Of a DNA stretch of 64,000 bases, positions 29,097 to 39,094 are shown one piece after another (the first letter of the stretch is position 1; each line of letters starts with the position of its first letter). The stretch covers positions 116,666-180,665 of the forward strand of contig NZ_SLWK01000009.1 in the NCBI RefSeq assembly GCF_004345615.1. The letters are read 5' to 3'. The stretch is from Natronoflexus pectinivorans. GTDB taxonomy: Bacteria; Bacteroidota; Bacteroidia; Bacteroidales; Marinilabiliaceae. The position numbers were made by a program, and so were the translations under genes. The notes under the pieces were generated by a model. It was not told the origin of the DNA. It saw only the letters and a list, made by a program, of their open reading frames with translations, and made no database searches.

Positions 29097-31160
29097 TCAT
29101 GTTTTTTCTATTAAAATCCTGGCATCAACCACCCTTATGTAATCTTGATTACCCAGCAGGGGATTAAGATCAATCTCTTTAATTTCAGTAGCATACCTCA
29201 ACAAAGTTGACAATCTGACGATGATTTCCGAGAATAGCTCCTCATTTACCCCTTCAGTTCCCCTTGTTCCCTGAATGATGGGATAACTTTTCAGGCTTCG
29301 GATCATCGATCTTGCTTCATCAAAAGTCAAAGGTGCCAATCCATGAGAGAAATCTCCTAAAGCTTCTACAAAAATGCCGCCCAACCCGCACAAAACCACG
29401 TGTCCAAACCGGGGTTCATACTTTGCCCCAATAAACAACTCCATCCCCGATTGCATCTTCTGAACCAAAACCGCATTTACGCCCTTAATCTTTCTCATTC
29501 GGCGATACTCTGCATTTAAATGTGCTTCGGTTTTAACGTTAAGGGTTACGCCACCAACATCAGACTTATGCACCGGGCCAATGACCTTGAGTGCAACCGG
29601 ATAACCTATTCTTCTGGCAATGCGCAAAGCACCCCGCCGTGTAGCAGCAACACCCTCCTCCACTATTGGAATGCCAGCAGCCTTAAGCAAACGGCCTACC
29701 ACCCCGGGTTCCTGAAATCCATCCATAGCTGTTTCAACAATCCTTCGGATTTCAGGAATATCAATTCCTTCCATAAAGACATGCTCACCTGCAGGTTTTG
29801 GGGTGTTGTGAACTGAAGTCAGAGCCTTACCTAAAACCACCTCATCAGGGAAATTGATATGACCTTTTGACAGGAACTCTTCCACTTCGCTCCTGGCACT
29901 ACTGATTGACGGCAATATGGGAAATACAGGCTTCCGGCAATTTTGCATCTTTTCATGAATCATGTCAAATGCATCATAAACGGTAGTCAGCCCGGTACTT
30001 CCAAAGATAATGATCATCCCGTCTACTTCATTCATCTCATTGTCACAGTAGTCGATGACTTTCCCAAGTTGCTCGGCGGTTCCAGTTGCCAGAATATCGA
30101 TGGGATTGGATGCAGAAGATCCGGGATTCAACATTTTCAGAATACGATCATGATCTGCACCATCTATGGCGGGAATGTTTAAACCGCCATCAGATAAAGC
30201 ATCGGTAAGCATCACACCGGGCCCGCCTGCCTGTGTGATAATAACCAGATTTTTACCTTTTAACTCGTTGTACATAAACACAGAAGCCACTGTTGTAAGT
30301 TCCTCCCTGCCAAAACATCGAACAATACCGGCTTTTCTAAACAGAGCTTCTACAGCAGAGTCGGCACTTGCCATCGCACCTGTGTGCGATGAGGTGGCAC
30401 GCTGTCCGGCATCGGTCACCCCCGATTTAATGGCTGCAATCCGGCATCCCTTGTTAATAAGAGAAGTGGCGTGTTTTAATAGCTTATCTGGATTCTGTAT
30501 GTTTTCTACATAAATTAGTTTGATCTTTGAACTTGTTGATGCATCAAAGGATTCATCCCAGTATTCGAGCACCTCTTCGATGCCGGTCTGAGCGCTGTTA
30601 CCTACTGTAATAATGGATGAAAACGTTAGTCCCTTGGGAAGTGCCGATTCAAGAATAAAAACAGCTGTAGCACCGGAGCCGGAAACAAAATCGCACCCGG
30701 CCGGATTTAGTCGTGGTACAGGAGAAGTAAAAACCCCGTTATAAACGGGGGTGATGACACCAATGCAGTTGGGTCCAATAAGAGTTCCTCCAACAGAATT
30801 AACAGCATCGCGCAATTCTTTTTCCAGAAGTGCACCCTCTTCACCCTCTTCGCTAAAACCAGCTGATATAACAATAAAAGCACGCGTGTTTTTTAATTCC
30901 GCCAGCTCTCTTACAACAGCAGGACACTGATTGGCAGTTATGGCAAGAATGGCAAGATCTACATTACAGGGTAGTTCTTTTGCACTGGAAAAAGAAGAGA
31001 CACCCTGCACCAAATCACGACCGGGATTAATTACAAACAAATTCCCGGTGTAACCTCCATCCACAATATTCTTTACAATTTTACCTCCCGGCTTAGATAT
31101 GTTTTCAGAACCACCAACAACAACAATCCCCGAAGGCGAAAATAATTCTTTATTTATCAT
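29097..31160 (-). CDS. ADP-forming acyl-CoA synthetase (fused alpha-beta)
   Basis: The 687-residue protein is a fusion. A CoA-binding domain spans about 1-130. Succinyl-CoA-ligase-like domains span about 145-450, with SSHTGAMAS near residue 275 carrying the phosphorylated His. A C-terminal ATP-grasp domain (about 470-687, GYPVALKVIGPVHKSDVGGV and EIDLNPLL) completes it. It interconverts acyl-CoA, ADP and phosphate with acid, CoA and ATP, giving substrate-level phosphorylation during amino-acid or acid fermentation. It heads the minus-strand set that continues through the ACT, ligase, aminotransferase and oxidoreductase genes. Confidence 0.93.
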   Translation of the reverse strand: MINKELFSPSGIVVVGGSENISKPGGKIVKNIVDGGYTGNLFVINPGRDLVQGVSSFSSAKELPCNVDLAILAITANQCPAVVRELAELKNTRAFIVISAGFSEEGEEGALLEKELRDAVNSVGGTLIGPNCIGVITPVYNGVFTSPVPRLNPAGCDFVSGSGATAVFILESALPKGLTFSSIITVGNSAQTGIEEVLEYWDESFDASTSSKIKLIYVENIQNPDKLLKHATSLINKGCRIAAIKSGVTDAGQRATSSHTGAMASADSAVEALFRKAGIVRCFGREELTTVASVFMYNELKGKNLVIITQAGGPGVMLTDALSDGGLNIPAIDGADHDRILKMLNPGSSASNPIDILATGTAEQLGKVIDYCDNEMNEVDGMIIIFGSTGLTTVYDAFDMIHEKMQNCRKPVFPILPSISSARSEVEEFLSKGHINFPDEVVLGKALTSVHNTPKPAGEHVFMEGIDIPEIRRIVETAMDGFQEPGVVGRLLKAAGIPIVEEGVAATRRGALRIARRIGYPVALKVIGPVHKSDVGGVTLNVKTEAHLNAEYRRMRKIKGVNAVLVQKMQSGMELFIGAKYEPRFGHVVLCGLGGIFVEALGDFSHGLAPLTFDEARSMIRSLKSYPIIQGTRGTEGVNEELFSEIIVRLSTLLRYATEIKEIDLNPLLGNQDYIRVVDARILIEKT

Positions 31161-31511
31161 ATTTCCTATTTTTCGATTTTGGATGGAAAAATGTAATCAC
31201 ACACACTTAACCTGTATTATTCACAAATTATCTATTACGATGATCAACTACCTGCTAAATACTGACGTCCTCAATAAAATTGACTTGAAAATAATCAATT
31301 ATTACCTTCATCAATTTTCTTTGCGGTTGTCCGTATTTATTGGTATTTAATCATCTCATAACGACAATTCATGAATAAAACAGGTTAAAACAGTTCCATC
31401 AAAACAAATTTACGCTAAAATAATGAACTGTTGATTTGAGTTTTATCATGATCCTTTACCTGAACCCTGTTATACCCACTTATTTTTTTATATTTTTACA
31501 AAAAAAAGAGC
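31161..31511. other. Divergent intergenic region
   Basis: About 350 AT-rich bases between the acyl-CoA synthetase (minus) and hydE (plus). A TATATTTT sequence shortly before hydE could be its -7 element. Nothing else is evident. Confidence 0.4.
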
Positions 31512-32615
31512 GTGACAACCAACATAAACCAAATTGATTTTAAAAAGAGTCTGTCAGGTGAAGAGATAGCCTTTTTAATAGGTTGCTCCGGAGACAACAG
31601 CAAAGCTTTACGTGAAATGGCCGGACAAAAAACCATTGAAATAAGAGGCTCTAAAGTTTGGTTTAGAGGTCTGATTGAGTTATCGAACATATGTATAAAA
31701 GATTGTTTTTACTGTGGAATCAGGAAAAGCAACACAAAAGTACCCCGATACAATCTGGATGATGAGGCCATCATTCAGGCAGCCAGATATGCTTTCGAAA
31801 ACCGGTATGGATCTGTGGTGTTGCAATCAGGCGAACGATTTGACGACGAATTTATTGATCGCATCGACAAACTGATAAAAAGAATAAAGGAGATTTCGGA
31901 CAACAAGATTGGAATCACACTTAGTTTGGGAGAACAGACCAAAGAGACCTATCAAAAGTGGTTCAACAGCGGAGCACATCGCTACTTATTACGCGTAGAA
32001 ACTACCAGCAAGGACCTTTACCAAAAGCTACATCCTGAAAACGAGTTGCACAGTTTTGAACGCAGATTGGAAGCCCTTAAAGCCCTTCAAGAAGTTGGAT
32101 ATCAAACCGGTTCAGGAGTCATGGTTGGACTTCCCGGTCAAACCATCAGCGATTTGGCAAATGATCTCCTGTTTTTAAAAGAATTTGACATAGACATGGT
32201 TGGCATGGGACCATACATTGAACACGAGGATACACCATTGGCCAAATCACATCAGTCGCCTTACACACAGGAAGAGAGACTGAAAATGACGCTGAACATG
32301 ATAGCCACGCTTCGGTTAATGATGCCCGATATAAACATTGCAGCGTCTACAGCCTTGCAGGCCATTGATCCCATGGGAAGAGAAAAAGCCATAAAATGTG
32401 GAGCCAACATCATCATGCCCAATATAACGCCTGCCGCAGAACGCAAAAACTATCAACTGTATAACAATAAACCTTGTATTGATGAATCAGCCGACGACTG
32501 CCTCTCTTGTCTCCAAATGCGCATAGCCTTTACAGGAAGAGAAACAGGACTGGGAGAGTGGGGTGATTCACTACACTTTTTCAAGAAACAGAAAAATGAA
32601 CAATTGAAGCGTTAG
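31512..32615 (+). CDS. hydE: [FeFe]-hydrogenase maturase HydE (radical SAM)
   Basis: The 367-residue protein has the radical-SAM cluster motif C61-x3-C65-x2-C68 (CIKDCFYC) within the HydE/BioB-like opening, then HPENELHSFERR, GSGVMVGLPGQT and MPNITPAAERKNYQLY typical of HydE. It helps build the organometallic part of the H-cluster of [FeFe] hydrogenase. The start is GTG at 31512. No hydrogenase large subunit or hydF lies in the window. The second maturase gene hydG is 2.6 kb away on the opposite strand. Confidence 0.95.
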   Translation: MTTNINQIDFKKSLSGEEIAFLIGCSGDNSKALREMAGQKTIEIRGSKVWFRGLIELSNICIKDCFYCGIRKSNTKVPRYNLDDEAIIQAARYAFENRYGSVVLQSGERFDDEFIDRIDKLIKRIKEISDNKIGITLSLGEQTKETYQKWFNSGAHRYLLRVETTSKDLYQKLHPENELHSFERRLEALKALQEVGYQTGSGVMVGLPGQTISDLANDLLFLKEFDIDMVGMGPYIEHEDTPLAKSHQSPYTQEERLKMTLNMIATLRLMMPDINIAASTALQAIDPMGREKAIKCGANIIMPNITPAAERKNYQLYNNKPCIDESADDCLSCLQMRIAFTGRETGLGEWGDSLHFFKKQKNEQLKR

Positions 32616-32736
32616 CGCCGTTAATATTATTCTTAACCCGAACAACCTAATGAAGAAAAATATTATATTAATCATTTAAAAACAATATTCACTGAATGGT
32701 TTATTCAAAAACCATAAGATTAATGTAAAGTAAAAC

Positions 32737-34263
32737 ATGAGACAACCTGAAAAACATATTTTAGTAATTTTTGGAGCCTCCGGCGACTTGACATACCGCA
32801 AACTGGTTCCTTCTGTTTTTGATCTTTTTACACAAAAACTATTGCCCGAAAACTTTGGAATTTTGGGTTTGGGAAGAACCGAACTCAGCGATGATCAGTT
32901 TAGGGAAAAGATGAAAGAAGGAATTGAAAAATTCGCAGGAACCATCAACACAAAACAAGATATGGTAGAAGAGTTTCTTTCGAAACTCTTCTATTACGCC
33001 TTTAACACTAAAGAAGAGAAAGAATACCCTGATTTTAAAAAACATCTGGAATCACTTAACAACAAACTAAAAACCGAGAACAACTACATATTCTATCTGG
33101 CCACGCCTCCAAGCATGTATCCATTGGTTCCAAAGTTTTTAGCCAACAACCAATTAAACGATGAATCCAATGGTTTTAAAAGATTGATAGTTGAGAAACC
33201 ATTTGGCTATGATCTGGAAAGTGCCAGAAGCCTGAATCATGATCTTCAGAACCAGTTCAGAGAAGAACAAATTTACAGGATAGACCACTATCTTGGAAAA
33301 GAGACTGTACAAAACCTTTTGGTTACCCGGTTTTCCAACGGAATTTTTGAACCACTCTGGAATCGTAATTTCATTGATCATGTTGAAATTACCTCTGCCG
33401 AAGACATTGGCGTAGGCGATAGAGGGGGATACTACGAAGATTCGGGTGCTTTGCGCGACATGGTACAAAACCACCTGATGTTGCTGGCTTCGCTGGTGGC
33501 TATGGAGCCACCGGCTTTGATTAAAGATGAGAGCATCCGTAATGAAATTGTAAAGGTGATGCAATCTCTTCGACCCATTCCGGAGGAGAAAGTTCCGGAG
33601 TTCGTGATACGCGGTCAGTATATTGGCTCTGAAATCAGAGGGAAAAAACAAAAAGGATATCGCGAAGAAAAAGGTGTAAACCCGAAGTCGAGAACAGAGA
33701 CATTCGTGGCCATGAAATTCTTTATAGACAACTGGCGATGGGCCGGTGTTCCGTTTTACATTCGAACAGGAAAGAGTTTACCTACTCGTGTAACTGAAAT
33801 TGTCATTCATTTCCGCCCTACTCCCCATCACCTGTTTCATGGGGATAAAGATATTATGAAACAGAAAAACCAGCTGGTCATCAGAATTCAACCGGATGAA
33901 GGAATTTTACTGAAGTTTGGAATGAAACTTCCCGGTGCAGGATTTAATGTGCAGGATGTAAACATGGATTTTCATTACTCCGAGTTGAACGACACATATT
34001 TACCAAGCGCTTACGAAAGGCTTTTGCTTGACTGCATGCTGGGTGATGCCACGCTTTATTCGAGAGCCGATGCCGTAGAGGCTGCATGGGAATTTGTTGA
34101 TCCGATATTAAAAGCCTGGAAAAATCAACCTTGTATCAAAGTTCATGGTTATCCTGCAGGCACATGGGGTCCCGATGTGTCAGACCAATTGATTGAAGGA
34201 GAACAAACCTGGAGATATCCATGTAAGAATCTGGTTGGCGATGGAGAATACTGCGAGTTATAA
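32737..34263 (+). CDS. zwf: Glucose-6-phosphate 1-dehydrogenase
   Basis: The 508-residue enzyme has the NADP-binding GASGDLTYRKL at residues 10-20, the active-site RIDHYLGKE, and the C-terminal domain to YCEL. Length is normal. It oxidises glucose 6-phosphate to 6-phosphogluconolactone, the first oxidative pentose-phosphate step. The lactonase gene follows 85 bp or less downstream in the same direction. A 6-phosphogluconate dehydrogenase gene is not seen in the window. Confidence 0.96.
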   Translation: MRQPEKHILVIFGASGDLTYRKLVPSVFDLFTQKLLPENFGILGLGRTELSDDQFREKMKEGIEKFAGTINTKQDMVEEFLSKLFYYAFNTKEEKEYPDFKKHLESLNNKLKTENNYIFYLATPPSMYPLVPKFLANNQLNDESNGFKRLIVEKPFGYDLESARSLNHDLQNQFREEQIYRIDHYLGKETVQNLLVTRFSNGIFEPLWNRNFIDHVEITSAEDIGVGDRGGYYEDSGALRDMVQNHLMLLASLVAMEPPALIKDESIRNEIVKVMQSLRPIPEEKVPEFVIRGQYIGSEIRGKKQKGYREEKGVNPKSRTETFVAMKFFIDNWRWAGVPFYIRTGKSLPTRVTEIVIHFRPTPHHLFHGDKDIMKQKNQLVIRIQPDEGILLKFGMKLPGAGFNVQDVNMDFHYSELNDTYLPSAYERLLLDCMLGDATLYSRADAVEAAWEFVDPILKAWKNQPCIKVHGYPAGTWGPDVSDQLIEGEQTWRYPCKNLVGDGEYCEL

Positions 34264-34348
34264 GGAAAGAAAATAACTCAAAGTTCCATGAGGCCAATAA
34301 ATTAAATTCGTTATACGAATGAAATGTCAGCATAAATTTAAAACTACA

Positions 34349-35062
34349 ATGACACCAAAAATTGAAATATATCCCGGCAAAAAAGCCATGGCCAGAGAGT
34401 TCGGGAAACGACTGGAGCAACTAACAAAAGAATCGGAAAACATCACCATTGCTCTTTCCGGAGGTAGCACACCAAAAGCTATTTTCGAAATCCTGGTACT
34501 GGAATTCAAAGACCTTATTAACTGGAAAAACATCAAATTCTTCTGGGGTGACGAACGGTGTGTGGAACCTATTGATCCGGAAAGTAATTATGGAATGACA
34601 CACGACCTGTTATTGAGCAGAGTCCCCGTTAACAAATCCAAAGTATTCAGAGTTGCAGGTGAGATAAATCCAAGCGATGCTGCTCTCCAATATGAAGAAA
34701 CCATAAAAAATGAAGTGCCATTTGTTAACGGTCTGCCCCAGTTCGACCTGATGATTTTGGGTTTAGGAGATGATGGTCATACCGCTTCAATTTTCCCTCA
34801 TCAAATTGAATTTTGGGAATCAGAAAACATCTGTGAAGTTGCCACACATCCAGACTCCGGACAAAACAGAGTGACCCTAACCGGTAATGTTATAAACAAT
34901 TCAAAACAGATTCTTTTCTGGATTACAGGCGATAAAAAAGCTGAAAAAGTAGATGAAATCATCAATAAAAAAGACAACTACAAGCAATACCCGGCATCAT
35001 TGGTAAAGCCTGAAAACGCCATCTGGATGATGGACGAAAAAGCAGCAAGAAAGATTGGTTAA
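34349..35062 (+). CDS. pgl: 6-phosphogluconolactonase
   Basis: The product has the SugarP_isomerase fold signatures: IALSGGSTPKAIFEIL, FFWGDERCVEP and LMILGLGDDGHTASIFPH with the active-site His. It hydrolyses 6-phosphogluconolactone formed by Zwf. I prefer ATG at 34349, which gives MTPKIEIYPGKKAMA, the usual DevB-type opening; the in-frame ATG at 34319 would add ten residues. It is co-directional with zwf. Confidence 0.94.
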   Translation: MTPKIEIYPGKKAMAREFGKRLEQLTKESENITIALSGGSTPKAIFEILVLEFKDLINWKNIKFFWGDERCVEPIDPESNYGMTHDLLLSRVPVNKSKVFRVAGEINPSDAALQYEETIKNEVPFVNGLPQFDLMILGLGDDGHTASIFPHQIEFWESENICEVATHPDSGQNRVTLTGNVINNSKQILFWITGDKKAEKVDEIINKKDNYKQYPASLVKPENAIWMMDEKAARKIG

Positions 35063-35084
35063 TTTTCGACTGACCACAGGTCAG

Positions 35085-35208
35085 AGGGTTGGATAGTTTT
35101 GGGTTGAGGGTTTAGTTTTAGGGTTTTCAGTTTTTAGTTTATGGTTTGGAAAACCATCAAACTACAAACTATCAACTCAAAACCTAACCTCAAACTTCGA
35201 ACCTTAAA
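35085..35208. repeat. Degenerate AAACC(T/A)-rich spacer
   Basis: A stretch between the convergent pgl and hydG genes consists of loose repeats of GTTTAG/TTTAGTTTT, then ACTACAAACTATCAACTCAAAACC-like units on the other side of a GGTTTGGAAAACC centre. The same wording recurs at 58440-58530 and inside the reading frame at 59836-60150. It is simple, inverted around its midpoint and could terminate both transcripts. Confidence 0.6.
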
Positions 35209-35210
35209 CC

Positions 35211-36638
35211 TTAAAAAGACAGATCTCTCTGGCCTTTTTTTATCAAATCCAGGCGTTCAATCAGCTTTTCTTTAAAAGCATCATCCGGATAATGCTCCAG
35301 GTTATCGAGAATCAGCCGATAGCCTTTTGTTTTGATCTCATCCGAAGCGTAATCTTCAAGATATTCAGCCAGAGTAAGCATGGCATTGGGTTGACAGAAC
35401 CTCTTGATAAAACCCGGCACTGAAAACTCCATAAAATGCTCACCTGTTCTGTTTAATCTATAACATGCAGTACAAAAAGAAGGGATATACTCCTTTTCAA
35501 TCAATTCAGTCATTACCTCCTGTAATGAGCGGTTATCGTTAATCTCGAACTGTTCAGCATTTAGGTTTTGCTCTGGTTTTCGATTGGAGTAACCTTTCAT
35601 TTCAATATTGGTTCCTCCATCAATTTGAGATACACCAAACTGCAAAACTTCATCACGCACATGCGAAGGTTCTCTGGCTGTAAGTATTAAGCCGGTATAT
35701 GGAACGGCCAACCTCAATATAGCTACAAGTTTAGTAAAATCGGCATCGCTCACGGCATACTTCTGGTCAATGGCATATCCCGAGGCCTTTTTTATACGGG
35801 GAAAAGAGATGGTATGTGGGCCAACATTATAGACAGCCTCAAAATGATTGACATGCCTGACTAGACCTAAAATCTCAAAACGCCAGTCGTATAATCCGAG
35901 TAAAGTTCCAATTCCCACATCATCTATTCCGGCTTCCTGTGCTCTGTCAAGAGCTGTCAAACGCCAGTCATAATCACGCTTTTTCCCTCCTTGATGAACT
36001 TCCAGATAAGTTTCTGGGTGGTAAGTTTCCTGAAAAACCTGATAAGTTCCAATTCCGGCCTCCTTGATAGTCATAAAGCCCTCAACATCAAACGGCGCAG
36101 CGTTGATGTTGACCCGTCGAATTTCACCGAATCCCTTTTTCACTCCATAAACAGTACAAACCGACTCTGCAATAAATTTCGCACTATATTCAGGATGTTC
36201 GCCAAAAACAAGAATGAGACGCTTATGTCCGGCATCTTCAAGGGTCTCCACCTCTTTAACTATCTCCTCTTTATTTAGAGTTACTCTCAGCTGATCTTTA
36301 TTGGATGTTCTGAATCCGCAATATGCGCAATTATTGGTACAATAATTCCCGATGTATAGTGGAGCAAACAACACAATTCGTCGGCCATACACCTGTTCTT
36401 TCAGTTTCCGTGCACCATCTTTTATGGCTTCAATGAGTGCCGGATCGGTGGTATTAACCAACACAGCCGTCTCTTCCAGTGTGAGGCGATTTTTGTTCAA
36501 AGCTCGATCAATCACTTCCAACACCCTTTCAGTTGATGGATTTTTGAACCCATTAATATAATCCCATATTTCATTGGGATCAATAAAAGGCGCCATGGCT
36601 TTGTCCTCAATCTTGTATTTTTGTGGCTGGTATATCAT
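35211..36638 (-). CDS. hydG: [FeFe]-hydrogenase maturase HydG (radical SAM)
   Basis: The 475-residue protein has the radical-SAM motif C100-x3-C104-x2-C107 (CTNNCAYC) after GRRIVLFAPLYIGNY. A C-terminal CTACYRLNRTG followed by FCQPNAML gives the three-cysteine site of the auxiliary cluster that separates HydG from ThiH. It cleaves tyrosine to supply CO and cyanide for the H-cluster. It forms, with hydE across zwf-pgl, two of the three maturases needed. A second in-frame Met at residue 15 could be the start. Confidence 0.95.
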   Translation of the reverse strand: MIYQPQKYKIEDKAMAPFIDPNEIWDYINGFKNPSTERVLEVIDRALNKNRLTLEETAVLVNTTDPALIEAIKDGARKLKEQVYGRRIVLFAPLYIGNYCTNNCAYCGFRTSNKDQLRVTLNKEEIVKEVETLEDAGHKRLILVFGEHPEYSAKFIAESVCTVYGVKKGFGEIRRVNINAAPFDVEGFMTIKEAGIGTYQVFQETYHPETYLEVHQGGKKRDYDWRLTALDRAQEAGIDDVGIGTLLGLYDWRFEILGLVRHVNHFEAVYNVGPHTISFPRIKKASGYAIDQKYAVSDADFTKLVAILRLAVPYTGLILTAREPSHVRDEVLQFGVSQIDGGTNIEMKGYSNRKPEQNLNAEQFEINDNRSLQEVMTELIEKEYIPSFCTACYRLNRTGEHFMEFSVPGFIKRFCQPNAMLTLAEYLEDYASDEIKTKGYRLILDNLEHYPDDAFKEKLIERLDLIKKGQRDLSF

Positions 36639-36836
36639 TATTTCCTCTTGAAATCATTCAGAAAATGCAGCTCTCCTGAAACAGTAAAATTAACACTCCT
36701 TTTGCATTCATCCATATAGAATAGAGAAAATAATTAAAAAACAATATTGATTAAACTAAACTTATATCAGATTACCCTCGCAACCTTTTTAATTTTGAAA
36801 ATTTCCTATAACTTGTGTGTAAATTATCACGACTTT

Positions 36837-39092
36837 ATGATACAAAGAATTCATCTGTTAACCATGATGTTATTCCTGTTTGCGGAAATAACAGGTAATG
36901 AGCGACATGATAAGTTAACTGATGTAATCATCATCAACTCTTACCATACCACATTTAAGTGGACACAGGATCTAACCAATGCCATAATCAAAGAACTTCC
37001 GGAAAAAGATAATTACAGGCTCTTTGTTGAATATATGGATACCAAGAAATTCCACACGCAACCTCAACTGGAAGCCTTCAAAGATTACATGTTTGAAAAA
37101 TATAAGGGGATAGATGTACAGGGTATTATTTGCAGCGATAATCATGCCATGGAATTCATTCTAAAATATGGAGATGAGTTGTTTGGCAAGGTGCCGGTGG
37201 TATTTTGCGGTGTAAATAACATCAGGGACTTCAACATTGACACCACCCGTTACCGGGGTGTTGCAGAAGACATTGACATCAGAACAACACTAAGGATAAT
37301 AGAAACAGTTCAACCCAATTTGGAAGAATTAATTGTTATATCAGACTCAACTTTATCAGGATTACTTTTTAGTGACCAATTCAAATCCGCATTAGAGCCC
37401 GATTTCTTACACTTGAACTATGAAATCATTTATGCCACAACCCCCCTTCAATTGAAGAACCAACTCTCAGCCTTCCCAGAAGAAAACCGAGCCATTTATC
37501 TGTTGAGCCTATATCTGGACAGAGATGGTTCTTCCCGGGATATCATCCTAGAAGCCGATTTTATCAGGGAGTCTCTCGATGTTCCTGTATATGGAAACTG
37601 GGACTTTCTGTTTGGAAATTTTATTGTTGGGGGTTCTGTTATAAACGGAACTGATCAGGGGATTGAAGCCGGAAAAGCCATGCGTAAGATACTGACCGGC
37701 AAAGCCGATCAGGTTCCATTTCTTAAAGAGACGCCTCAACATATCATATTTGATTATATTCAACTCAAAAGATATGATCTCATTATTCCCCAAAAATCAA
37801 ACATCAGTTTTATTAATCGACCTGAAAACCTATTTCGAAAACATCAAAGAACCATTATTATTGGTGGTTCAATATTGATTTTTCTGGTAACTGCCATACT
37901 TATCTTACTACATATACTCAATCAGAAAAGAATCATTGAAAAAAGACTACGCAAAAGTGAGAATCGTCTGGAACTAGCTCTGGAAGGATCTTATACCGGA
38001 TTATGGGACATCGATTTTGAAAACAAAACCATTTATCTAAATAAACGATTATCTCGTTTTCTGGGATATGTTGATAAAATTGAAACAGACTTTAATATCA
38101 AAATGGTAAGAAATCTGTTTCATCCTGAGGATATTGACCAGATTAGAGAAGCATTTATCATGCATGTTAATGGAACCAACAGGGGGTTTCACGGTGAGTT
38201 CAGGCTTAAAACAGATGACGGAGAATATGGATGGCATAGCGTACATGGAAGGGTTACTGAGTTTAATGACGCTAACAGGCCGGTAAGGATGGTTGGGATA
38301 CTTACCGATATTAACTTTCAAAAAGAGTTTGAGAATGAACTACATAAAGCACGTAACCGGGCGCTTGAAAGCGACCGGTTAAAATCTGCATTCCTTGCCA
38401 ATATGTCTCATGAAATTCGCACACCAATGAATGCCATCATTGGTTTTTCGGACATCATCCTTAAAGAAAAAATGAGCAGCAAGGAGGCTGAGAAATACCT
38501 GAAAATGATATTAAAAAGCGGAGAAAGTTTGTTAAACCTAATCAACGACATCATTGATATCAGTAAAATTGAGTCGGGACAAATTCAGATTAAACCAGAA
38601 ACATTCGATCTGCACACGCTGTTGCAAAATATTGAAATGGTGGCAAAAACATTGATTACCAGCAAGAAAAAGAACATTGCATTTGTGGTGAAAAAAGGAA
38701 ACACAAAAAAGAATTTCTTCATTGAATCAGATCCACACCGAATTGAACAAGTCATATATAACCTGATCAATAACGCGATAAAATTTACTAACTCCGGATC
38801 AATTGAACTTGCCTATTTTATTAATAACGACCGTCAAATTGAGTTTTCGGTGACGGATACTGGAGTTGGAATTGCTTTAGAAGACCAGTCTGTGATATTT
38901 GAACGATTCCGCCAAGCTGAAAATGGTGATCACCATACAGCCGGCACCGGATTGGGACTGGCCATTTCCAAAAGTCTGGTTGAATTAATAGGCGGTGAGA
39001 TATTTGTTGAATCTGAGCCTAAAAAAGGCTCTTGTTTCCGGTTTGTTATTCCATGTCGGGTAAAATCACAGCTATCAGGAATCCATTTCTGA
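36837..39092 (+). CDS. Sensor histidine kinase with ABC-substrate-binding-like periplasmic domain
   Basis: I choose ATG at 36837, which creates a signal peptide (MIQRIHLLTMMLFLFAEITG); a TTG at 36747 gives an extra unlikely hydrophobic N-terminus. The periplasmic part (about 25-330) resembles the PF04392-type ABC substrate-binding fold (VIIINSYHTTFKWTQDL, CSDNHAMEF, YGNWDFLFGNFIVGGS). One membrane helix follows near 345. A PAS domain, a HisKA domain with the phosphorylated His in NMSHEIRTPMNA and a HATPase domain (GTGLGLAIS) complete it. No receiver domain is fused. The stop lies two bases from the stop of the convergent sixA. Confidence 0.9.
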   Translation: MIQRIHLLTMMLFLFAEITGNERHDKLTDVIIINSYHTTFKWTQDLTNAIIKELPEKDNYRLFVEYMDTKKFHTQPQLEAFKDYMFEKYKGIDVQGIICSDNHAMEFILKYGDELFGKVPVVFCGVNNIRDFNIDTTRYRGVAEDIDIRTTLRIIETVQPNLEELIVISDSTLSGLLFSDQFKSALEPDFLHLNYEIIYATTPLQLKNQLSAFPEENRAIYLLSLYLDRDGSSRDIILEADFIRESLDVPVYGNWDFLFGNFIVGGSVINGTDQGIEAGKAMRKILTGKADQVPFLKETPQHIIFDYIQLKRYDLIIPQKSNISFINRPENLFRKHQRTIIIGGSILIFLVTAILILLHILNQKRIIEKRLRKSENRLELALEGSYTGLWDIDFENKTIYLNKRLSRFLGYVDKIETDFNIKMVRNLFHPEDIDQIREAFIMHVNGTNRGFHGEFRLKTDDGEYGWHSVHGRVTEFNDANRPVRMVGILTDINFQKEFENELHKARNRALESDRLKSAFLANMSHEIRTPMNAIIGFSDIILKEKMSSKEAEKYLKMILKSGESLLNLINDIIDISKIESGQIQIKPETFDLHTLLQNIEMVAKTLITSKKKNIAFVVKKGNTKKNFFIESDPHRIEQVIYNLINNAIKFTNSGSIELAYFINNDRQIEFSVTDTGVGIALEDQSVIFERFRQAENGDHHTAGTGLGLAISKSLVELIGGEIFVESEPKKGSCFRFVIPCRVKSQLSGIHF

Positions 39093-39094
39093 AA

